The notes: a model not told the origin generated them from the letters alone. A stretch of 64,000 nt of DNA from Paracoccaceae bacterium (GCA_007692585.1 REBU01000061.1:62001-126000), one strand, 5' to 3'. Shown: positions 8,332-18,043, counted from the stretch's first letter. Numbers and translations: made by a program.

Positions 8332-9507
8332 ATGCGGCAGTGTGACGTCATCATCCTTGGCGCGGGGGCTGCAGGCATGTTCTGCGCCATCGAGGCCGCG
8401 CGTCGGGGTCGGCGGGTGGTGCTTCTCGATCATGCCAAAGCCCCGGGTGAGAAGATTCGTATCTCTGGTGGGGGGCGGTGCAATTTCACCAATCTGCATA
8501 TCCGCCCTGAGGCCTTCCTTTCAGACAATCCGCGTTTCGCGCGCTCGGCCCTGTCGCGCTATACGCAGCAGGATTTCATCGCGCGCGTCTCGGCTGCAGG
8601 GATTGCCTGGCATGAAAAGACGCTGGGTCAGCTGTTCTGTGATGGATCGGCGCGTGAGATCATCGCCATGCTGACGCGCGAGATGGTCGAGGCCGGGGTC
8701 GATCTGCGCCTTGGCGTCGAGATTGGCGAGATCACGCAAGGCGACGGCTTTCGGGTGGCGACCACGCAGGGGTTGTTCTGCGCCCCGAAGCTGGTGGTGG
8801 CCACAGGGGGCAAGTCGATCCCCAAGATGGGTGCAACCGGGCTCGGCTATCAGATCGCGGCGCAATTTGGTCTGCCCCTGATCGAGACGAGGCCCGGTTT
8901 GGTGCCTCTGACCTTCACTGCTGCGCAGTTGGAGGAAATGCGTGCGTTGGCCGGGCTGGCGGTTCCGGCGGTCGTCAGTTGCGGGCGCGCCGCGTTCGAG
9001 GAGGGGTTGCTCTTCACGCATCGCGGTCTGTCGGGGCCGTCGATCCTGCAGATTTCGAGCTATTGGCGCGAAGGACAGGAGATTGCCATCGACCTCGCGC
9101 CCGGCGCGGATATTGCCGCCACGCTCGCGCAGGAGAAACAGCGGCGCGGGCGGCAGGGCGTGGCCAATGTGCTGGCCATGCATCTGCCTGAAAAGCTTGC
9201 GCGGCAGGTCACCGAGCGCGCCGGGATCTCGGGCAATCTGGCGGATCTCGGCAAGCCCGCGTTGACCGGGCTGGTCGAGCGGACCCGCAACTGGCGCGTC
9301 CGGCCTGCAGGCACCGAGGGCTACCGCACCGCCGAGGTGACGCTGGGGGGGGTGGACACGCGCGCACTGGACGCGAAGACGATGCAGGCGCGCGCGGTGC
9401 CAGGGCTCTATTTCATCGGGGAAGTGGTCGATGTGACAGGCTGGCTTGGCGGATATAACTTCCAATGGGCCTGGTCCTCGGGCTGGGTAGCCGGTCAGGA
9501 CATCTAG
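8332..9507 (+). CDS. HI0933/YhiN-family flavoprotein
   Basis: This is an FAD-binding protein of the HI0933/YhiN family, widespread but with no settled function. The 391-residue product starts with a Rossmann motif VIILGAGAAGMFCAIEAARRG, then the family hallmark GEKIRISGGGRCNFTN at about residues 39-54, and ends with a second flavin motif GLYFIGEVVDVTGWLGGYNFQWAWSSG. ATG 8332 has a GGTGGGGTG ribosome-binding site; the open frame further upstream to 8236 is GC-rich and unlike the family. It lies directly upstream of ntrY, where many alphaproteobacteria instead have dusB-ntrB-ntrC. Confidence 0.92.
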   Translation: MRQCDVIILGAGAAGMFCAIEAARRGRRVVLLDHAKAPGEKIRISGGGRCNFTNLHIRPEAFLSDNPRFARSALSRYTQQDFIARVSAAGIAWHEKTLGQLFCDGSAREIIAMLTREMVEAGVDLRLGVEIGEITQGDGFRVATTQGLFCAPKLVVATGGKSIPKMGATGLGYQIAAQFGLPLIETRPGLVPLTFTAAQLEEMRALAGLAVPAVVSCGRAAFEEGLLFTHRGLSGPSILQISSYWREGQEIAIDLAPGADIAATLAQEKQRRGRQGVANVLAMHLPEKLARQVTERAGISGNLADLGKPALTGLVERTRNWRVRPAGTEGYRTAEVTLGGVDTRALDAKTMQARAVPGLYFIGEVVDVTGWLGGYNFQWAWSSGWVAGQDI

Positions 9508-9633
9508 TCTGCGCATCGCGCGACCCTGTTGCTGCAATTTTTCGTCATTTGATGTAGAATTACCACATCCGCTGTGGCAGTGTCGTCGCAACAGGCGTCG
9601 GGGAGCGCATATGGCGACGCGAGGCGAGGGCGA

Positions 9634-11919
9634 GTGTCTGATCTGTCACTAAGCAGGCCAAATCTTGTAAAACGCGCGCTCGCGGGTCAGATCGACCGAC
9701 GCGTGACCCAAGGCATGACGCTGTTTCTGGTGCTTACAGGGCCCGCGCTGGTGCTGATCACGCTTTTGGTGCTGGGCCCGCTTGGCCAGAATGTCGATGC
9801 GCAGGCGTTGCTTCTCGTTCTGCTTGCGGATTTTGTCTATGTGCTGATTGTGGCTGCGCTGGTTGCGATGCGCGTGGCGCGGCTGATCACGGCGCGGCGC
9901 GCGGATAGCGCAGGCTCGCGTCTGCACCTGCGGCTGTCAACGCTTTTTGCCGCAATCGCGCTCGTACCCACTGTCACAGTCGCGATTTTTGCCACTGTTT
10001 CGCTGAATGTCGGGCTGGAGGGCTGGTTTTCGGATCGGGTGCAGCGCGTCGTCGGCACGTCGCTGGCCGCCGCCGAAGCCTATCAGTTCGAGCAGGAGCG
10101 CGACCTGCGCACTGACGCGACCGACCTTGCCGCCTATCTCGACACGGTGCGGCGCGTTTTTCCCTTGATCGAGGAGGGTGAGCTGCGCAGTCTTCTGTCG
10201 GAGGCGCAGTCGCAGATCCAGCGCGGGTTGCGCGTGGCCTTCATCATCGACGGGGCGGGCGATATTCGCGCGCGCGGAGAGCGCTCTTATCGGTTCAATT
10301 TTACCCCGCCTGCACCAGAAGATATTGTTGCGGCGCGCGACGGGATTGTGGTAATCCGCGACTGGCCCAACAATGAGTTCCGCGCACTGGTGGCGCTGGA
10401 AAATTTTTTCGACCGATATCTGTATGTTGCGCGCGAGGTTGATGGCAATATCCTGAGCCTGCTGGATGAGACGCGCGAAACTGTGGCGTTTTATCAACAG
10501 CTGGAACGCGACCGGGGCCAGCTTCTTTTCCAGTTTGGCGCGCTCTATCTCGGCTTTGCTCTGATATTGATCCTCTCTGCAGTCTGGTTGGGGCTGAATT
10601 TCGCCGAACGCCTGGCGCGACCCGTGGGGCGGTTGGCGGAAGCGGCCAAGCAGGTCGGCAGGGGCGATCTCGATGTGCAGGTGACTGTCGCGCGCGAAGA
10701 TGATGAGATTGCGCTTTTGGGTCGGGTCTTCAACCAGATGACGCATCAGCTCAAGGGCCAGCGCGAAACGCTTTTGGAAAACAATCGCCAGATCGAAACA
10801 CGGCGGCGGCTGTTTGACTCGGTTCTGGGCTCGGTCACGGCCGGTGTGATCGGGCTTGATGCGCAGGGCGGCGTCGAATTTGTGAACCGTGCGGCGGAAG
10901 CGCTGCTCGATCTTGGCGAAACTGATGTCCCCGAAGCGACGCTTGACGATATCGCCCCGGAATTCACGCCCCTGCTGGAGCGGCTGCGCACATCGCCCAC
11001 GGCGCTGGGCCGGGTGCAGGAGGAGTTGAAACTCTCGCGTAACGGCCGACTGGAAACGCTGCTGGTGCGCGTGGCAGAGCGGCGGCGCAGTGATGCCAGC
11101 CTTGAAGGTTTCGTGCTGGCCTTTGATGATGTGAGCGAGTTGGTCTCGGCGCAGCGCATGGCCGCCTGGGGGGATGTTGCACGTCGTATCGCGCATGAGA
11201 TCAAGAACCCGCTGACCCCGATCCATCTGTCAGCCGAGCGTATCGAACGCAAATTCGCGCGCAAACTGGACGCGGCGGATGCCGCAAGCCTTGGTCAGTT
11301 GACTGCAGTGATCGTGCGGCAGACCAATGACTTGCGCCGGATCGTGGATGAATTCTCGCGCTTCGCCCGCATGCCAGAGCCGGACCGGCGCGCCCATGAC
11401 CTGACCGCGATCCTGCGTGATTGCGTGTTGTTGCAGGAAAGTGGCCAGCCAGATGTGTGCTTTGATCTGCGGTTGCCGGAGCATCCGGTGATTGTCGAGG
11501 TGGATGAGACCATGATGGCGCAGGCTTTCACCAATCTGATCAAGAATGCCGGTGAGGCGATTGAGGCGCGCAAGTCGTCAGAACTGCCTGCGCCTGTTTC
11601 GCCGCAGATACGGGTGATCTTCGAGGCAGGCGAGGAGGCGTTGCGCATCTCGATTGCCGATAATGGCGCAGGGCTGCCGGAAGACCGGTCGCGCCTGTTT
11701 GAGCCTTATGTGACGACGCGCGCGGAGGGCACTGGGCTGGGCCTGCCCATCGTCCGCAAGATCATTGAGGAACATGGCGGCAGTCTGCGGCTGGAGGATG
11801 CGCCTGTCTTTGACGGGGACGCGCATGCCGGCGCGATGGCCATTATTCGACTGCCCAATTTGGGGATGACGGTCGGGGACGAGGATGTTTTGGAAACCGC
11901 GAAGGGTGTAATTGCATGA
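9634..11919 (+). CDS. ntrY: Nitrogen-regulation sensor histidine kinase NtrY
   Basis: NtrY senses nitrogen or redox state and phosphorylates NtrX. The 761-residue product has membrane helices at about 27-48, 56-80, 95-117 and 294-322, a periplasmic sensor segment between the last two, a HAMP domain (about 325-375), a PAS domain (about 390-500), a dimerisation helix with His521 in RRIAHEIKNPLTPI, and an ATPase domain with DNGAGLP and GTGLGLPI. I chose GTG 9634 because GAGGCGAGGG lies just upstream; a GTG at 9574 is possible but has no such site. The stop overlaps ntrX by 4 bp (ATGA). ntrB and ntrC are not upstream. Confidence 0.95.
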   Translation: MSDLSLSRPNLVKRALAGQIDRRVTQGMTLFLVLTGPALVLITLLVLGPLGQNVDAQALLLVLLADFVYVLIVAALVAMRVARLITARRADSAGSRLHLRLSTLFAAIALVPTVTVAIFATVSLNVGLEGWFSDRVQRVVGTSLAAAEAYQFEQERDLRTDATDLAAYLDTVRRVFPLIEEGELRSLLSEAQSQIQRGLRVAFIIDGAGDIRARGERSYRFNFTPPAPEDIVAARDGIVVIRDWPNNEFRALVALENFFDRYLYVAREVDGNILSLLDETRETVAFYQQLERDRGQLLFQFGALYLGFALILILSAVWLGLNFAERLARPVGRLAEAAKQVGRGDLDVQVTVAREDDEIALLGRVFNQMTHQLKGQRETLLENNRQIETRRRLFDSVLGSVTAGVIGLDAQGGVEFVNRAAEALLDLGETDVPEATLDDIAPEFTPLLERLRTSPTALGRVQEELKLSRNGRLETLLVRVAERRRSDASLEGFVLAFDDVSELVSAQRMAAWGDVARRIAHEIKNPLTPIHLSAERIERKFARKLDAADAASLGQLTAVIVRQTNDLRRIVDEFSRFARMPEPDRRAHDLTAILRDCVLLQESGQPDVCFDLRLPEHPVIVEVDETMMAQAFTNLIKNAGEAIEARKSSELPAPVSPQIRVIFEAGEEALRISIADNGAGLPEDRSRLFEPYVTTRAEGTGLGLPIVRKIIEEHGGSLRLEDAPVFDGDAHAGAMAIIRLPNLGMTVGDEDVLETAKGVIA

Positions 11920-13301
11920 GTGACATTTTGATTGTGGATGATGAGCGCGATATCCGCGAACTGGTCTCGGATATTCTGGAAGATGAAGGCTATGGCACCC
12001 GCCGCGCCGCCAATTCCGACGAAGCCATGGCAGAGGTGAATGCCAACCCGCCCGCGATGATGATCCTCGATATCTGGCTGAAGGACAGCAAGATGGATGG
12101 GATCGACATTCTGATGACCGTCAAGCGCTCCAATCCTGATATCCCCATCGTGATCATTTCGGGCCATGGCAATGTCGAGATTGCAGTGGCGGCGATCAAG
12201 CAGGGCGCCTATGACTTCATCGAAAAGCCGTTCAATATCGACAAGCTGATGGTCGTGATCAGCCGGGCGATGGAAGCGTCGCGCCTCAGGCGGGAAAACC
12301 AGGCGCTGAAGCGGCGTGATGTGACCAGCGCGCAGATGCTGGGCGAGAGCCACGCGTTCCGCGCCATGTGCGCGCAGCTCGAAAAGGTCACGCAATCCAA
12401 TGCGCGGATCATGTTCACCGGGCCTGCAGGCTGCGGCAAGGAAGCTGCCGCGCGCTATGTCCACGAGAATTCCGAACGCGCGTCGGGCCCGTTCGTCTGC
12501 GTTTCAGCAGCGATGATCGAGCCCGAGCGCATGGAGGAAGTGCTTTTCGGGCGCGAAAGTTCCGAGCGCGGGATCGAGCAGGGGTTGCTTGAACAGGCGC
12601 ATGGGGGTGTGGTGTATCTCGATGAAGTGGCCGATATGCCGCTGGGCACGCAGTCGAAAATCTTGCGCGTGCTGGTTGAGCAGCAATTCACGCGCGCGGG
12701 CGGCACCGACAAGGTGCGCGTGGATCTGCGGGTGATGAGTGCGACCACGCAGGATTTGACCGAGCGGGTGCGCGAGGGTCTGTTCCGCCAGGAATTGTTT
12801 GACCGGCTCAGCGTCGTGCCGATCGCCGTGCCGGGACTGGAAGAGCGGCGTGAGGATATTCCGTTGCTCGCAGAATATTTCATCGATGATCTGCACCGCA
12901 TGCAGGGGTTGGCAAAGCGCAGCCTGACCGACGCTGCGCGCGCGCATCTGCAGACCATGCCCTGGCCGGGGAACATCCGTCAGCTGCGCAACACGATCGA
13001 GCGCGCGATGATCCTGGGCGAGGCAGGGCGCGCGATTGATCTGCGAGACTTGCAGGTCAATTTTGCGCCGAATGAGGAGGTCGAGCCCTCGAAAGTTGTT
13101 TTGTCGGGCATGTTGACCACGCTGCCCCTGCGCGAGGCGCGCGAATTGTTCGAGCGCGAATACCTTCTCTCGCAAATCAAGCGTTTCGGCGGCAATATCA
13201 GTCGCACGGCGACCTTCGTGGGCATGGAGCGTTCCGCGCTGCATCGCAAGCTGAAGTCGCTGGGGGTGAATACGGCGAAGCTTTCGGATATGAAGGTCTG
13301 A
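11916..13301 (+). CDS. ntrX: NtrC-family response regulator NtrX (no GAFTGA motif)
   Basis: The 461-residue regulator has a receiver domain with phospho-acceptor Asp52 (MMILDIWL) and Lys104, an AAA+ domain with Walker A TGPAGCGKE at about 168-176 and Walker B VVYLDEVAD near 232-240, and a Fis-type helix-turn-helix at the C-terminus (NISRTATFVGMERSALHRKL). After LFGRE (210-214), where sigma-54 activators carry GAFTGA, the sequence reads SSERGIEQGLLEQAHGG: the loop that contacts sigma-54 is gone. It therefore probably acts through sigma-70 polymerase or as a repressor. Start ATG overlaps the ntrY stop. trkA follows 85 bp later. Confidence 0.95.
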   Translation: MSDILIVDDERDIRELVSDILEDEGYGTRRAANSDEAMAEVNANPPAMMILDIWLKDSKMDGIDILMTVKRSNPDIPIVIISGHGNVEIAVAAIKQGAYDFIEKPFNIDKLMVVISRAMEASRLRRENQALKRRDVTSAQMLGESHAFRAMCAQLEKVTQSNARIMFTGPAGCGKEAAARYVHENSERASGPFVCVSAAMIEPERMEEVLFGRESSERGIEQGLLEQAHGGVVYLDEVADMPLGTQSKILRVLVEQQFTRAGGTDKVRVDLRVMSATTQDLTERVREGLFRQELFDRLSVVPIAVPGLEERREDIPLLAEYFIDDLHRMQGLAKRSLTDAARAHLQTMPWPGNIRQLRNTIERAMILGEAGRAIDLRDLQVNFAPNEEVEPSKVVLSGMLTTLPLREARELFEREYLLSQIKRFGGNISRTATFVGMERSALHRKLKSLGVNTAKLSDMKV

Positions 13302-13386
13302 GAATGCGGCAGGGTCCTTGCAAATGCCCGCGCGGATTGTCAAAGGCAACACTTATGTCCAGCGGTAAAGGCGGGGGCGAAACGCC

Positions 13387-14763
13387 ATGAAGGTCATTGT
13401 GTGCGGCGCCGGACAGGTCGGTTGGGAGATTGCCCGCCATCTGGCTTCGGAGCGCAACGAAGTAACCATCGTCGACAGCCAGCCCGAACTTGTGCGCCGC
13501 GCGACGGACGCGCTTGATGTGCAGGGCGTGGTGGGCTTTGCGAGCTATCCCAACATCCTTGAGCGTGCCGGCGCGCGCGATGCGGACATGGTAATTGCCG
13601 CGACTTATTCGGATGAGGTCAATATGGTGACCTGTCAGGTGGCTCATTCGGTCTTTGGCGTCACGCGCAAGATCGCGCGGCTGCGCGAGCAGTCCTACCT
13701 CAACCCGCGTTTCTCGGATCTGTTCCGACGCGAACATATGCCCATTGACGTCATCATCAGCCCCGAGCGCGAAGTGAGCCAGGCGGCGCTCAAGCGCATT
13801 GCCTATCCCGAAGCCTTTGACGTGCACGAATTCTTTGGCGGTAAAGCACTGCTGATCGGGCTGACGCTGGAAGAAAATTGCGCGGTACTCAACACGTCCC
13901 TTCGCCAGCTTTCAGAACTGTTTCCCAGCCTGCGCATCATGGTCGCGGGCGTGCGGCGCGGCAAACGGCTATTCGCGCCTGAAGCTGAGGATCAGCTTTA
14001 CGCAGGCGACAGCATCTATCTTCTGGTCGATGCCCGCGATGTGGCGCGGACGTTCGAAGTCTTTGGCAAGACGCCCCTGCAACGCGACCGCGTGCTGATC
14101 GTCGGCGGCGGCAATGTTGGCCTTTCGGTCGCGCGGATCCTTGAAAACCAGCCCGTGCGCGTCCGAGTGAAGGTCGTCGAGCGCAATCGCGCCCGTGCTG
14201 AGGTTGCAGCCGATGCGCTGGAGCGTTCGATCGTGCTCAATGGAGACGGGATGGACGGAGATCTGCTGGAAGAAGCGGGGATCAGCAAGACCGACGCGGT
14301 GCTTTTGCTGACGGATGACGACCGCACCAACCTCCTGGCTGCGGTGCGTGCCAAGACGCTCGGCGCGAAACTCGCGATTTCGCTGATAAATGATCCGGGC
14401 ATGGTGTCCCTCGCCGGAGCGATGGGGATTGATGCCCATATCAACCCGCGCGCGCTTACGGTCTCGTCGATCCTGCGTCATGTGCGCCATGGGCGGGTGC
14501 GCTCGGTCTACCTGCTTGGGGATCGCGAGGCAGAGGTGATCGAGGCGCAGGTGCTGGGCACTTCGAAATTGTCCAACCTCCGCGTGCGGGACATCGACTT
14601 TCCCGAAGGCGCGCTTTTGATCGGGATCATGCGGGCAGGGGAATTCATGCGCCCCACTGGCGATATTGTGCTGCGCGAGGGCGATCTTGTGGTGATCTTC
14701 TCGCTGACCGGGGATGTGCCTAAGGTGGATGAATTGCTGCAAGTCGCGGTCGAATTCTTCTAG
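13387..14763 (+). CDS. trkA: Trk system potassium uptake regulatory protein TrkA
   Basis: TrkA is the cytoplasmic NAD-binding regulator that gates the TrkH K+ channel. The 458-residue product is a tandem of two RCK units, each with a Rossmann nucleotide motif (VCGAGQVGWEIA at the N-terminus and IVGGGNVGLSVA near residue 240) and a TrkA-C domain. The length matches the usual 458 residues. Its position between ntrX and hfq is typical of alphaproteobacteria. Its partner trkH follows 50 bp downstream. Confidence 0.96.
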   Translation: MKVIVCGAGQVGWEIARHLASERNEVTIVDSQPELVRRATDALDVQGVVGFASYPNILERAGARDADMVIAATYSDEVNMVTCQVAHSVFGVTRKIARLREQSYLNPRFSDLFRREHMPIDVIISPEREVSQAALKRIAYPEAFDVHEFFGGKALLIGLTLEENCAVLNTSLRQLSELFPSLRIMVAGVRRGKRLFAPEAEDQLYAGDSIYLLVDARDVARTFEVFGKTPLQRDRVLIVGGGNVGLSVARILENQPVRVRVKVVERNRARAEVAADALERSIVLNGDGMDGDLLEEAGISKTDAVLLLTDDDRTNLLAAVRAKTLGAKLAISLINDPGMVSLAGAMGIDAHINPRALTVSSILRHVRHGRVRSVYLLGDREAEVIEAQVLGTSKLSNLRVRDIDFPEGALLIGIMRAGEFMRPTGDIVLREGDLVVIFSLTGDVPKVDELLQVAVEFF

Positions 14764-14813
14764 ACCACCGTGGCACAGCGCAACACGCAGCGCCGGAGGG
14801 GCCGGGGGCAGGA

Positions 14814-16337
14814 ATGGAACACAGATCGCGCGGAACAGTGATCATGGTTGTGCTGATCGCGCTGACCGGGGGCGCGATGCTCTTGCCTGCGGCCGTAGGT
14901 TTCACGCTGCGCGAACATGCACTCGCGCGGGCTTTTCTCTACTCTGCCTTGCTGCTGATCAGCCTGGCCATGCTGATCGCACTTGCGATCCGTGGCATGG
15001 CGTCGCGTAACCAGAAATTCTCGCACCCATTCTATTACCTCGCCGCCGCATATCTGGTTCTGCCGCTACTGATGGCGATACCGATGGTCGAAGCCATCCC
15101 GGGGTTAGGCTTTTTCAATGCATGGTTCGAGATGCTCTCGGCGTTTACCACCACAGGCGCGAGTGTGATGCAGGATGCCGGAACCCGCCCTATCAATCTG
15201 TGGCGCGCGACTGTGGCCTGGGGCGGGGGGATGTTTTTCCTGGTTGCCGTGACCGCGCTTCTTGCGCCGCTGCGGTTGGGCGGGTTCGAGCTGTTTGGAA
15301 TGCACAGCCGCGTGACGCAGGTCGCGCGCGGGCCAGCCGGTCGGCATTTGCGCAGCCCGCTGGAAGGCGGCTATTCAGATCGCAGCCTGTCGCGTATGCG
15401 GTCTGCCAGCGCGGTCATTGCGCCCGTGTACCTGGCCGCAACCTTGGTGCTTTGGGTCGGGCTGTCACTGGCCGGCAACCCGCCGGTCATTGCGTTGATT
15501 CTGGCAATGGCGACGATTTCGACCTCCGGGATAGCGCCCTCGGGCGCGCTGGGCGGATTTGTGGCAGAGGTGTTGATTGCGCTGGTGCTGCTCATGGCGC
15601 TCAGCCGCAGGCTTTGGCCCGGTGCGCAGATCATTCGACAGGAAGACCCGCGTCTGTGGTGCGACACTGAGCTTCGGATCGCCGCCGCGATTCTTGTGGT
15701 TCTGACACTCCTTCTTGGGCTGCGCGCGATGTATGCGCCGCTTGACGCTGCGTTCGCGCCACGGCTTGCGGAGCTTTGGGGCATCGTTTTTACCAGCTTG
15801 TCCTTTCTGACGACAGCTGGCTTTGTCAGCGAAGTCGGACGCTCGGCAGAAGGGGTGTTCAGCGGCGCGGCGGGGACAGTGCTTCTGGCGCTGGCGCTTT
15901 GTGGTGGCGGCGTTGCGACGACTGCGGGCGGGGTCAAGCTGATGCGGGTCTTCGCGCTCTTCTGGCAGGCGCGGCGCGAAGTCGAAAAACTGGTCCACCC
16001 CGACAGTGTAGGGGGAGATGGCCCGCGCTTGCGGCTGCTGCGCCAGGAAGGTGCATTCTCGGCATGGTTGTTTCTGATGGTGTTCATCCTGTCGATGACC
16101 GGGCTGACCGCGCTGCTGACGCTCACAGGCGTGGCGATGGAGGACGCGATGATCTACATCACGGCCGCGCTGACCACGACGGGGCCTGTCGCGCAGATGA
16201 CTGGGCCGGTGCCGCTTGACTGGGCGGATCTATCACGTCTGGGGCTGGCCATCTCGGCGCTGGGCATGGTGCTGGGGCGGCTGGAATTGCTGCTTCTGCT
16301 GTCGGTTTTATGGTCCCGTGGATCTTGGGCCGATTGA
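14814..16337 (+). CDS. trkH: Trk system potassium uptake protein TrkH
   Basis: TrkH is the membrane channel subunit that imports K+. The 507-residue product is highly hydrophobic with about ten membrane helices and four selectivity-filter loops, each centred on a conserved Gly: TTTGAS, STSGIA, TTAGFV and TTTGPV. The order trkA-trkH, 50 bp apart, gives a complete Trk system. The start ATG 14814 overlaps no other gene and is preceded by GGAGGGGCCGGGGGCAGGA. Confidence 0.95.
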   Translation: MEHRSRGTVIMVVLIALTGGAMLLPAAVGFTLREHALARAFLYSALLLISLAMLIALAIRGMASRNQKFSHPFYYLAAAYLVLPLLMAIPMVEAIPGLGFFNAWFEMLSAFTTTGASVMQDAGTRPINLWRATVAWGGGMFFLVAVTALLAPLRLGGFELFGMHSRVTQVARGPAGRHLRSPLEGGYSDRSLSRMRSASAVIAPVYLAATLVLWVGLSLAGNPPVIALILAMATISTSGIAPSGALGGFVAEVLIALVLLMALSRRLWPGAQIIRQEDPRLWCDTELRIAAAILVVLTLLLGLRAMYAPLDAAFAPRLAELWGIVFTSLSFLTTAGFVSEVGRSAEGVFSGAAGTVLLALALCGGGVATTAGGVKLMRVFALFWQARREVEKLVHPDSVGGDGPRLRLLRQEGAFSAWLFLMVFILSMTGLTALLTLTGVAMEDAMIYITAALTTTGPVAQMTGPVPLDWADLSRLGLAISALGMVLGRLELLLLLSVLWSRGSWAD

Positions 16338-16481
16338 GTGGGGCAGCGGAAATTTTGCGCCCAGCCAGCATTTTATGCATTTTCAGGGCTGGATGTTTTA
16401 CCAAAGCCGCTTCATATTGACCTGATGGGGAGTAGGCTTCCTGCGTAAATCAAACACGCCATAACAAAAAAAGGCAAACGC

Positions 16482-16715
16482 ATGGCCAGTGACAAACAAA
16501 ATCTTCAGGATGCATTTCTAAATCACGTCCGCAAGAACAAGGTTCCGGTAACCGTCTTTTTGATCAATGGGGTCAAGCTGCAAGGGGTGATCACCTGGTT
16601 TGACAATTTCTGCGTGTTGCTGCGTCGCGACGGTCAGAGCCAGCTTGTCTACAAGCATGCGATTTCGACCATCATGCCAGGGCAACCGATTTCACTCTAT
16701 GAAGGTGAAAACTGA
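16482..16715 (+). CDS. hfq: RNA chaperone Hfq
   Basis: Hfq forms a hexameric Sm-like ring that pairs small RNAs with mRNAs. The 77-residue product carries Sm1 ([27 protein letters not shown]) and Sm2 ([13 protein letters not shown]) almost unchanged, with Gln8-type N-terminal residues ([15 protein letters not shown]) and only a very short C-terminal tail, as in other Rhodobacterales. ATG 16482 is preceded by AAAAAAAGGCAAACGC. hflX follows directly, the usual alphaproteobacterial pairing. Confidence 0.97.
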   Translation: MASDKQNLQDAFLNHVRKNKVPVTVFLINGVKLQGVITWFDNFCVLLRRDGQSQLVYKHAISTIMPGQPISLYEGEN

Positions 16716-16780
16716 CCCCCGAGCTTAGTTCATCTTCTGCGGGCGGCGGTTCTGAAACACGCGCCGGTGCGACCCGTGCG

Positions 16781-18043
16781 TTGGTGCTGCATCCAGAGAT
16801 CAAGTCGCAGTATCGGCCCCGCGACCCTGCTCTTGCATTGGCCGAAGCCATGGCGCTTGCGCAGGCTCTGCCGGGGCTGGAGCTGGTCGATGGGCTTGTA
16901 GTACGGCTGCCAAAGGCGTTGCCCGGGCTTTTGTTTGGGACTGGCAAGGTTGAGGAACTGCGGCTACTGATCGAAGCGGCAGGCATTGAGCTGGTGCTCA
17001 TCGACGGGCCGGTGACCCCAGTGCAGCAACGCAATCTGGAACGGGCGTGGAAGGTGAAGCTTCTCGACCGTACCGGGCTGATCCTCGAGATCTTCGCAGA
17101 TCGTGCGCGCACCCGCGAGGGGGTGTTGCAGGTGGAGCTGGCTGCGTTGAGCTATCAGCGCACCCGGCTCGTGCGCGCCTGGACCCATCTGGAGCGTCAG
17201 CGCGGGGGGCTGGGTTTCGTCGGCGGTCCGGGCGAGACGCAGATCGAGGCGGATCGGCGCGCTATCGACATGCAAATGGTGCGGCTGCGTCGGCAATTGT
17301 CGAAAACGGTGCGCACGCGGGAATTGCACCGCGCGGCGCGGCGCAAGGTGCCATTCCCGGTCGTGGCGCTTGTGGGGTACACCAATGCCGGAAAATCGAC
17401 CCTGTTCAACCGTCTGACTGGGGCGGATGTCATGGCGAAAGACATGCTTTTCGCGACGCTTGATCCCACCATGCGCGCCGTTTGCCTGCCTACGGGCAAG
17501 GATGTGATTCTGTCGGACACTGTGGGCTTCATCTCGGACCTGCCGACCCAGCTGATCGCGGCCTTTCGTGCTACGCTTGAAGAAGTGCTGGAGGCTGATC
17601 TGATTGTGCATGTGCGCGACATCGCCCATCCCGAGACTGAGGAGCAGGCGCGCAATGTGCGTACGATTCTTGTGGATCTGGGTGTCGATGAGACCCGCGC
17701 GCAGATCGAGCTGTGGAACAAGGCCGATCTGCTCGAACCAGAGCAACAGGCAGGTCTGGCCGAGCGCGCAGCCGCGCATCCCGATGTCTTCCTGACATCC
17801 GCGGTGACGGGGCAGGGGCTGGACGCGCTCTTTGCGGGTATGACCGCGCGGCTGGATGACCACCGCACGCAGGAAGAGATCCACTTGCCCCACGCCGCTG
17901 GTCGCGCGCGCGCCTGGCTTTATGCGCAGGGCGTGGTGGAGCATGAGCAGATGCAGCCCGAAGGTTCGATGTTGCAGGTGAACTGGACTGACCGACAGCG
18001 CCAAGCGTTCCGCGCTCTGGACGGATCAGGCACCAGCCCCTGA
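16781..18043 (+). CDS. hflX: GTPase HflX (start uncertain)
   Basis: HflX is a ribosome-splitting GTPase of the Obg-HflX family. The product has the N-terminal HflX domain (LPGLLFGTGKVEEL, VTPVQQRNLERAW), the glycine-rich linker GGLGFVGGPGETQIEADRR and the G domain: G1 GYTNAGKST, G3 DTVGFI, G4 NKAD. As written, the frame has no ATG or GTG between an in-frame TGA at 16706 and the conserved region; TTG 16781 is the first usual alternative, giving 420 residues. A GTG at 16705, overlapping hfq, would give a natural start if the C5 run at 16716-16720 were C4. So either a weak TTG start or a one-base error or frameshift. Confidence 0.88.
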   Translation: MVLHPEIKSQYRPRDPALALAEAMALAQALPGLELVDGLVVRLPKALPGLLFGTGKVEELRLLIEAAGIELVLIDGPVTPVQQRNLERAWKVKLLDRTGLILEIFADRARTREGVLQVELAALSYQRTRLVRAWTHLERQRGGLGFVGGPGETQIEADRRAIDMQMVRLRRQLSKTVRTRELHRAARRKVPFPVVALVGYTNAGKSTLFNRLTGADVMAKDMLFATLDPTMRAVCLPTGKDVILSDTVGFISDLPTQLIAAFRATLEEVLEADLIVHVRDIAHPETEEQARNVRTILVDLGVDETRAQIELWNKADLLEPEQQAGLAERAAAHPDVFLTSAVTGQGLDALFAGMTARLDDHRTQEEIHLPHAAGRARAWLYAQGVVEHEQMQPEGSMLQVNWTDRQRQAFRALDGSGTSP

